A program made the position numbers and the translations under genes. Shown here in pieces: positions 33,073-38,645 of a stretch of 38,645 bases of DNA. Positions within the stretch are counted from its first letter, which is position 1. The number at the start of each line of letters is the position of its first letter. The DNA is taken from positions 17,620-56,264 of the forward strand of contig DDII01000081.1 of the NCBI GenBank assembly GCA_002338445.1, given 5' to 3'. The notes beneath the pieces are model-generated. The model did no database searches. It had not been told where the DNA came from and worked only from the letters and a program-made list of their open reading frames with translations. The DNA comes from Cellvibrionales bacterium UBA1854 (GTDB lineage Bacteria; Pseudomonadota; Gammaproteobacteria; Pseudomonadales; Porticoccaceae).

Positions 33073-34149
33073 CTAGGTGGGCGACTTAGACATGTATTTT
33101 GCACGGAGATTTTTTAAATAAGTCTGTCTTTTAGGATTTTTTTGAACTTCTGCCACTAGATCAATAAGCCGCAAAGACTCAGTTTTGGTGAATTGTGGAC
33201 ACTCGAGCAGTCCTGCTGCTAAGCATCGGTGAACCGCCTCTGCCTCATAAATAAAGCCTTGCTGATTTGGAAATGCCATAGGGATAGAGACTCTGTCCGG
33301 AATCGGATACTCATAGCGAGACACCGGCGCGGGAGTATTTGCATTCATATATCTAGATGGTGTTTTGTTCGGTACTCTAATTGTAATCACAGTGGGACAG
33401 TGCGCGGGTTGTTCAAGGGTAATTCTGCCTAAAGAACCAATAAATTCTACGACCTCCGGAAACTCACTTGGGTAAGGTGGTGAGCTTAAGATGGCTGAGC
33501 GATCTTCATCATACTCCAGAACTATTGAGCTTCCAGTTACTGTCATGGATTGGGGAGCGCCCGAGCCAAAAGCTATCAGAGCCGCTTGAATCGTATATTC
33601 TGCACTAAAATCGGCCTGAACCATCAAAACATCTCCGATAATACCATGCTCGATTGCTAGGCGGGCATGTTCTACCGCAGGGAAAAACCGCGTCCACATC
33701 CCATGTTGAGCCATTACGTTTTCCTCTGCGGCGACTCTATACATCTCTCGTGCTTCCTGAGGATTTTGAGAGAACGGTTTTTCACATAAGACATGCTTGC
33801 CGGCCTTTGCCGCAAGAATGACATGCTCTTTTTGAACTTCGGGAATAGTTCCAATAAAAACTACGTCAACGTCAGGGGATTGAACCATTTCTGCATAGTC
33901 TCCGAACGAAGATTTAATATGATTTTTTTCTGCAAACTGCCTTGCACGGTTGATATCGCGTGCCGCTACGGCAGAGACGGAGGCTCCTTCACAAGCTCTC
34001 ACGGCGTGGACCCATTGTCGGGAAATTTCGCCGGCACCCAGTATGCCCCAGCGCAGGGGATTTTTGACGTCTTCGGCCTTTGTTAAACCAAGTCTAACGT
34101 CTAGAGGCAAAGGTTTGTTGGGTATTGTTCCTTTTAATTTTTCCTTCAT
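33073..34149 (-). CDS. Gfo/Idh/MocA family NAD(P)-dependent oxidoreductase
   Basis: The product has a Rossmann domain (WGILGAGEISRQWVHAV, VSAVAARD), the catalytic-site segment HVLCEKPFSQNPQEA with the conserved EKP lysine, and a C-terminal alpha/beta domain. It resembles trans-dihydrodiol dehydrogenase/xylose dehydrogenase-like members (GMWTRFFPAVEHARLAIEHGIIGDV). The substrate is unknown, probably a sugar or cyclic polyol. I favour the ATG at 34149 (MKEKLKG), giving 358 residues; the longer frame to 34215 adds 22 basic residues without family resemblance. It stands alone, with more than 400 nt free upstream. Confidence 0.9.
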   Translation of the reverse strand: MKEKLKGTIPNKPLPLDVRLGLTKAEDVKNPLRWGILGAGEISRQWVHAVRACEGASVSAVAARDINRARQFAEKNHIKSSFGDYAEMVQSPDVDVVFIGTIPEVQKEHVILAAKAGKHVLCEKPFSQNPQEAREMYRVAAEENVMAQHGMWTRFFPAVEHARLAIEHGIIGDVLMVQADFSAEYTIQAALIAFGSGAPQSMTVTGSSIVLEYDEDRSAILSSPPYPSEFPEVVEFIGSLGRITLEQPAHCPTVITIRVPNKTPSRYMNANTPAPVSRYEYPIPDRVSIPMAFPNQQGFIYEAEAVHRCLAAGLLECPQFTKTESLRLIDLVAEVQKNPKRQTYLKNLRAKYMSKSPT

Positions 34150-34215
34150 GAAGGTTATACGTCCTTTACGTTTAGCTGTTCCGGTTATTTTTCGGGGAGA
34201 ATTTATTGTTATCAA

Positions 34216-34619
34216 CTCGGCAAATTTAATTTTGATCCTGTGCTTAGCAATGCAATGTTACTGAAATATTGTCGTAATATCGGTAATATAACGCCCAGTG
34301 TCGAGAATAATGATGGAGCATAAAATGTGATTGGTAAGTATAGGTACATTTAGTGACACAAGGGAGGTTATTTTCGCATTTAAGGGGTAATTTCGGAATT
34401 ATTGGTATTTTAAATTAGGGCTCTTTAAGGTTTTGACAAAAAATCATGCGTGTCTCGGTGCTCTTTTTGGGTGAAGAGATATTTGTTGAATACCGGTAAT
34501 TAGGATTGTATTGTGCAGGGAAGATTTCAGTATCGACTTGCGCGCACTTCATGATCAAGTTCCTTTTACGGATACCTCACTTTTTAAATTTATTTATCAA
34601 GATTGTTTAAAATTGGAGT
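34216..34619. other. Divergent intergenic region, oxidoreductase (-) / cyclase (+)
   Basis: These 404 nt have no credible ORF. TTGACA occurs at 34434-34439 but has no matching -10 at normal spacing. A GGAG two bases before the cyclase ATG is its likely ribosome-binding site. I see nothing else that can be named. Confidence 0.4.
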
Positions 34620-36449
34620 ATGCAAGTGACAAATATCAAGAGAAGGCTTGCTACAATACTGGCTACTGACTGCGTTGATTTTAGCAAGCATATGGAGCTA
34701 GATGAGGTGTCTACATTATCTGGGTTGAATGCATGCAGGGTTATCATTGACTCCAACATCAAGGATTTTGGTGGCAGAATTTTTCATACTGCTGGTGATT
34801 CAGTTATCGCGGAGTTTGACAGTCCTGTGGAGTGTGTGAGGGCTGCGGTTAGGTTTCAAGAGATGTTGATGGAAAGAAACAAAGAGACCACTGTTGAACC
34901 AAAATTACTTTGGAGGGTGGGTATTCATGTAGATGACATAATCATTGAAGGGGAAAACGTATATGGCAGTGGCGTAAATGTTGCGGCTCGTTTGGAAAGT
35001 CACTGTCAACCCGGGGAAATTCTGGTTTCCAGGGTAGTTAGGGAGCAAGTCGCAAAACGAGTCGCGTTCTCCATCGATGCCTCAGGCATACGTGACCTGA
35101 AAAATATAGCTCCCAACTTTGAGGTCTTCAGCGTAAGGTCTGCAGACTTAAATACCAGCAAGGTTGTGGCTCAGCAGGAGATAGCAGCGGAGGTTAACAA
35201 GGCTTCCCCAAACAACGAAACAGCCAGAATTTCAGAATTAATCTCCAATAAAAAGCCGAAATTGGCGATTCTTCCATTCAAAAATCTTAGCAAAAACGAA
35301 GAGAGTCATTTCCTCATTGATGGAGTAGTTGAGGATTTGATTACCGAATTTTCTATGATGAGAGAATTTGAGATTCTTTCTCGCGCTACAATCAGTGATT
35401 TTAAAGTAGGTGTTGATGATGCCATGAAATTTGCAGTCAGTCATTCCGTGGATTTCTTGATCAATGGGAGCATAAGGTCGTCAGGTAGCCGTATACGATT
35501 GAGCATTGAGCTGATGGATGCCCAGAGCGGTAACGTTGTCTGGAGCAACAAATATGACCGAGTGTTGGACGACGTTTTTGAAATTCAGGATGAGATTGTG
35601 CGGAAAATCACGATCGCGCTGTTAGGTGAGATACAGATTACGAGCCTCCAAAGATCAAAACGTAAGCCAACTGAAAATTTTAGCTCTTATGAGTTACTAC
35701 TGAGGGGAAAAGAACAGCACCACAAGTACACCAAAGATGCCAACCAACTTGCAATAGAATTTTTCGACAAGGCAATTGAAATCGACGAAGGAAATGCCCA
35801 AGCCCACGCTTGGAAAGCATGTACCCTTGGTCAGGGGTTGATAAGAAAATATATCGACGATAGCGCTTTTGACGAAAAGTATCAGCTGGCCATGCATCAC
35901 CTTACCATGGCTCTTGACCTCAATGAAAACGATTTTGAGTGTCATCGGATGCTTTCGGCGGTATATCTCTCAAATCATGATTACAAAAAAGCGGAGGAAC
36001 ATGGTCGCATAGCATATCGCTTGAATCCAAACGATCCCCGAGTTCTGTCCGGTACTGGAGAGGTCTTGGTGCGTATCGGAGACGAGGAGACTGGAATTGC
36101 TTTACTTGAGAAGGCGTTGATCCTCGACCCAATTCCGATGGGACAAACCACCTCAGACAACCGCTTTAAGGATTTGGTTCTTGGATACTACTGTGCAGAA
36201 AATTGGGATCAATGTGCATCCTACGGCATCCGCGTAAAGGACGTTGATCCAAGGACATGGTTATTACGAAATTTTAGCTTACTCAAGGGTGGGGTAGATC
36301 TTTCAGCGGAATCGAGCTTTAGGGATTCCAAGTCAAAATTTATTGGCCTTGACTGGGAAGAGACAATCGACCGATTTCACCTACCTGCAGAAGAGAAAAA
36401 CAAAGAATTAAACGAATTTGTTTCTTGTCTAAAGGAAAAATATGGTTAA
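34620..36449 (+). CDS. Class III adenylate/guanylate cyclase with TolB/FlgO-like and TPR domains
   Basis: The 609-residue protein starts with a class III cyclase domain (about 8-165): metal-binding Asp17 in ATDCVDFS and Asp60 in HTAGDSVIAEF, followed by WRVGIHVDDIIIEGENVYGSGVNVAARLE and LKNIAPNFEVFSV. A second domain (about 215-345) reads LAILPFKNLSKNEESHFLIDGVVEDL...ILSRATISDF...GSIRSSGSRIRLSIELMDAQSG, the TolB-N/FlgO-like module often found behind such cyclases. The rest consists of TPR-like helices (NAQAHAWKACTLG, YKKAEEHGRIAYRLNPNDPRVLSGTGEVLVRIGDEETGIALLEKALILDP). No membrane helix is seen, so it is cytoplasmic. It probably makes cAMP; the metal residues are intact. It is a single gene. 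Confidence 0.92.
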   Translation: MQVTNIKRRLATILATDCVDFSKHMELDEVSTLSGLNACRVIIDSNIKDFGGRIFHTAGDSVIAEFDSPVECVRAAVRFQEMLMERNKETTVEPKLLWRVGIHVDDIIIEGENVYGSGVNVAARLESHCQPGEILVSRVVREQVAKRVAFSIDASGIRDLKNIAPNFEVFSVRSADLNTSKVVAQQEIAAEVNKASPNNETARISELISNKKPKLAILPFKNLSKNEESHFLIDGVVEDLITEFSMMREFEILSRATISDFKVGVDDAMKFAVSHSVDFLINGSIRSSGSRIRLSIELMDAQSGNVVWSNKYDRVLDDVFEIQDEIVRKITIALLGEIQITSLQRSKRKPTENFSSYELLLRGKEQHHKYTKDANQLAIEFFDKAIEIDEGNAQAHAWKACTLGQGLIRKYIDDSAFDEKYQLAMHHLTMALDLNENDFECHRMLSAVYLSNHDYKKAEEHGRIAYRLNPNDPRVLSGTGEVLVRIGDEETGIALLEKALILDPIPMGQTTSDNRFKDLVLGYYCAENWDQCASYGIRVKDVDPRTWLLRNFSLLKGGVDLSAESSFRDSKSKFIGLDWEETIDRFHLPAEEKNKELNEFVSCLKEKYG

Positions 36450-36472
36450 CGGGTTTTCTGTATTTGGGTACC

Positions 36473-36649
36473 CTAAGTCATAGATGCCGAAAATCCTTCA
36501 TAACTAAACAGACTATTTGGTTCAATCACCTTATGATGTGCTTGTGTGGGTCCAGTAACAGTTCCAAACAACATAAAAAAATCCTCCCGATCCCCTAAAT
36601 CAAGCGGGACTGTGGTTTTATTAAAAATAATTTTGGCAGGAGCTAACAT
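36473..36649 (-). CDS. Possible 58-residue protein or gene remnant
   Basis: Between the cyclase and the secreted protein gene the minus strand holds a 58-codon frame beginning MLAPAKIIFNKTTVPLDLG and ending EGFSASMT. Composition is protein-like, with hydrophobic strands and an HH pair in GPTQAHHKVIE. There is no clear Shine-Dalgarno and an in-frame stop lies five codons upstream. It could be a small gene or the surviving piece of a decayed one. I recognise no family. The rest of 36450-36818 holds nothing I can identify. Confidence 0.3.
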   Translation of the reverse strand: MLAPAKIIFNKTTVPLDLGDREDFFMLFGTVTGPTQAHHKVIEPNSLFSYEGFSASMT

Positions 36650-36818
36650 TTTCTGAGCTAATTAGAAGCTCATGAACTAAATCAGGGTTTAGTAGACTGA
36701 GCGACCGAACACGATCCTATAAGATCCTTTTCGGCTGTGCATATTTATAAGAATTTAACGCTCTAGATTAGGAAAAGTAGCATTGGTAAAACAATCGCCG
36801 CTGCAGCAAGAGCCCCAA

Positions 36819-37592
36819 CTACCGCACCTTGATAAAGCGAGACATCCCCAGCGACCGGCAGCTCATCACCGAGTTATTTATTTCACGGATTTTAGGCCAT
36901 GCCTTGGCTTCGGAGAGCATATTGCCATTTCTAATTCTCTGCTCCATGGTCTCACTGACAAACAAATTCAAGAAGTCCGTTTTACTCCGATCTACTCCTT
37001 CTCGAGGCTGCCATCTGTATACGGCTCTGTTAGTTACCCCAGCGTCCATGACAATTTGCTCTATTTTTCTGGTCGCTTCACCAACGTCGGACCAAGACTT
37101 GCCCGCATGGATTTTGCAACTTTGTGCACCAACCATACCGCGAGGTAAATCCTCAAAATTGTCCGAAGCATAGATTGTTTGGCCAGCCCAAAGTTGCGAT
37201 TGGTCACAATCTGTGACTTTTTGAAATTGTTTTCCCAGACTAGCTCCGTTTTCCATCCAGTAATCCATATTCTGAGCAGCCTCAAGCCTTGAGGGAGACG
37301 CACCTACCCAATAAAAATCATGTGCCCGAGTGTCAAAAAAGCTAGGGATGAAGACCCAAGCACTCTGAGGGTTGGGATTATTCTCATCAGCCCACTCGTT
37401 ATATTTATTGACTACCTTCATGTAATCATCCATGTCCTTTCCGGGCAAAAAATTACACGAAAGTGTATTTACTCCGGCTGGCTGCTGTGTGCCAGTGGAT
37501 GTTTCCTTTTGGGCATGATCATCTGCAATCGCGACGGAGGTCATTATTGATAACGATATGGCAAAAACGCTAATGAGTGGAATTTTAAACAT
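36819..37592 (-). CDS. Secreted hypothetical protein
   Basis: The 257-residue protein has a clear signal peptide (MFKIPLISVFAISLSIMTSVAIA, cleavage near residue 23). The mature part has five Cys residues (in LSCNFLPG, VTDCDQ, AQSCKIH, VMSCRS), so disulfides are likely. Repeated features are aromatic patches around DFYWVGASPSRLEAAQNMDYWMENG and FDTRAHDFYW. The fold looks like two dimeric alpha/beta-barrel-type halves (KDMDDYMKVVNKYNEWADENN; WSDVGEATRKIEQIVMDAG), but that is only suggested by the pattern. It stands alone. No function can be assigned. Confidence 0.7.
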   Translation of the reverse strand: MFKIPLISVFAISLSIMTSVAIADDHAQKETSTGTQQPAGVNTLSCNFLPGKDMDDYMKVVNKYNEWADENNPNPQSAWVFIPSFFDTRAHDFYWVGASPSRLEAAQNMDYWMENGASLGKQFQKVTDCDQSQLWAGQTIYASDNFEDLPRGMVGAQSCKIHAGKSWSDVGEATRKIEQIVMDAGVTNRAVYRWQPREGVDRSKTDFLNLFVSETMEQRIRNGNMLSEAKAWPKIREINNSVMSCRSLGMSRFIKVR

Positions 37593-37820
37593 TTATGGAT
37601 TCCATATTTTTAAAGTGATTCATAATAGAATAAACTAACATTTAAAAAAGAGTAAGTAAACTATTAGTGTATGAATAATAGATTATGACGATCCGATCTT
37701 GCTATTAAGTAAGCGCTGATTACTCGGTTAAATAATTCGTTGTTATACTTAACTGCAATTAGTCGTGCTTTTTGCGGAGTTATAAATTACTATTAAAATG
37801 CTTGGAAATTTGAGGCGGCG

Positions 37821-37967
37821 ATGATTCAAAATTACATTGACTGGGAAAAAAAGCAGATCGAATGGTGGAAGGAGAAGCTTGGACTTTCTGACCACGGAGT
37901 CGCTTGGGTTTCTTTCATCAAAGGACTCTTAATAGGACTGCTTATTTATCATTTTTTTATCTCCTAA
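37821..37967 (+). CDS. Small membrane protein of 48 residues
   Basis: An ATG at 37821 is preceded by GAGG at 37812-37815 with ideal spacing. The frame encodes an amphipathic, Trp/Lys/Glu-rich N-terminal half (MIQNYIDWEKKQIEWWKEK) and a C-terminal hydrophobic helix (WVSFIKGLLIGLLIYHFFIS). The tidy split between a charged and a membrane half and the good ribosome-binding site make it a credible real gene despite its size. It stands alone after more than 200 nt of AT-rich DNA. Function is unknown; small single-helix proteins often modulate larger membrane complexes. Confidence 0.6.
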   Translation: MIQNYIDWEKKQIEWWKEKLGLSDHGVAWVSFIKGLLIGLLIYHFFIS

Positions 37968-38645
37968 CTTTGACCTGTCGTTCATTAATTTAATAGAAAA
38001 CTCTTATATATTATCCATTGATGGACTCATTTCGATAACCTAGCTACCCTCTCAAACTTTGGAGCTCTAAATAATCGCTTGGAATATGTTGCTGACAACC
38101 TGACAAATATTACATAGAACAATGGGACTGCTAGGAATAGGATTTTAGACACAGGCTACGCTTTATCAACTACAGAACTCGCTTGAAATCAAATCATTCA
38201 ACAGGCTGTAACCTCTGCATTCACCGAAGCAAATCAACAGGGATAGCAGGTGCTTGAGTTGATCAAGGCGAGAAGGGTGGCCGAAGTATCAGCAGCGCTG
38301 AGAGCCGCACAAGCATGGAAATATAAGGGGAAGAGAAACTAAAATTGAATTAGAGTTGTCGTGAAGGAAGGGGCTACAAGCTTAAAAATTAGCCTAGGAG
38401 TTCCTTCTAAGTAGTAATTTAAGTTAACCCTTCAAATTGAAATCCCCAATTATCTTAGAATCGTTTCGTAGATTATGCTTAATCTCTTCATTTTTTTTCA
38501 TAAATCTAAGAGATCACTAAGTTTTTTATCTTGTTTTTCCAATCTTGAGGATCGTTAACGTAATAAAGTGGACCCGCACCAGACAAAATGGTTTAAAGGC
38601 TATTGAAATTGTTAGGGCTTTAACCAAAAGTAGGAGGCGGGTAAT
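37968..38645. other. Region without intact genes at the right edge
   Basis: Nothing here is an intact gene. It holds an eroded flagellin C-terminus (38022-38342) and, on the minus strand, a 26-codon fragment between stops (38509-38592) reading ILSGAGPLYYVNDPQDWKNK, which might be left over from a glycosyltransferase-like gene but is too short to name. The end of the window may be upstream of a further gene: TAGGAGG at 38631-38637 resembles a ribosome-binding site, although no start codon follows inside the window. Confidence 0.45.
38022..38342 (+). pseudogene. Eroded flagellin (fliC-like) C-terminal fragment
   Basis: One reading frame gives, with stops marked, DNLATLSNFGALNNRLEYV, ADNLTNIT*NNGTARNRIL, DTGYALSTTELA*NQIIQQ, AVTSAFTEANQQG*QVLELI. 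This follows the flagellin C-terminal pattern LGA.QNR...I.NL.N.SEN..AA.SRI.D.D.A.E.A.L...QI.QQA....L.QAN...Q.VL.LL almost residue for residue. Three in-frame stops (38115 TAG, 38184 TGA, 38244 TAG) and the absence of the N-terminal half show it is dead. After VLELIK the frame continues for about 24 more residues to TAA at 38340, longer than normal flagellins. No other flagellar gene is seen in the window. Confidence 0.8.

Noticed and set aside
38509..38592. Glycosyltransferase remnant on the minus strand
   Set aside because: Only 26 codons between stops resemble the C-terminal part of such enzymes; too short to support a call.

Overview
The window looks like a chromosomal segment of a gammaproteobacterium, probably a marine and uncultivated one. 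This is inferred from protein character and gene order (lapA-pyrF, priA next to a SPOR/FtsN-like gene, a TrhO-type tRNA hydroxylase, a B12-dependent ribonucleotide reductase apparently split into two genes). The DNA is moderately AT-rich. I see no rRNA or tRNA genes, CRISPR arrays, insertion sequences or integrases.

Layout. Positions 1-2214 (minus): class II ribonucleotide reductase, followed at the window edge by the first codons of a downstream gene. 2632-4655 (plus): trpB-trpA, overlapping by one base. 4713-19376 (minus): one tightly packed run of 14 genes, by far the most interesting part. 19655-20770 (plus): class V aminotransferase, convergent with an M28 peptidase/glutaminyl-cyclase-like gene. 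21849-24664 (minus): SPOR-domain protein and PriA. 25229-26197 (plus): lapA-pyrF. 26219-36449: loosely packed single genes (TrhO, nitrilase-family amidase, glutathionyl-hydroquinone-reductase-like GST, SDR, RNase HI-like pseudoenzyme, Gfo/Idh/MocA oxidoreductase, class III cyclase-TPR protein). 36473-38645: a secreted protein of unknown function, very small ORFs and an eroded flagellin gene.

The 14-gene run encodes, in transcription order: a TPR protein with a TonB-like C-terminus; a Gly/Ser-rich lipoprotein; a secreted unknown; a membrane-anchored TPR protein; a membrane protein with five PEGA-like repeats and an FGE/SUMF1 domain lacking the catalytic cysteines; a small exported protein; a MotA/TolQ/ExbB-family channel; an Hsp70/actin-fold protein with lost nucleotide-binding motifs; two von Willebrand factor A proteins, each with one N-terminal membrane helix carrying an ExbD/MotB-like aspartate; two lipoproteins; an M48 metalloprotease; and a parvulin-like isomerase. 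The ion channel plus single-helix Asp-bearing partners suggests an ion-driven motor in which VWA/MIDAS domains replace the usual peptidoglycan-binding or TonB-binding domain, linked to PEGA, TPR and lipoprotein components across the envelope. This is inference from sequence. I know of no experimental description of such a machine.

Other points: the RNase HI-like protein has lost three of four catalytic carboxylates; TTG starts are frequent on the plus strand; a free-standing intrinsic terminator precedes the GST gene; several very small genes, one with a good ribosome-binding site and a membrane helix, fall below usual length cut-offs.
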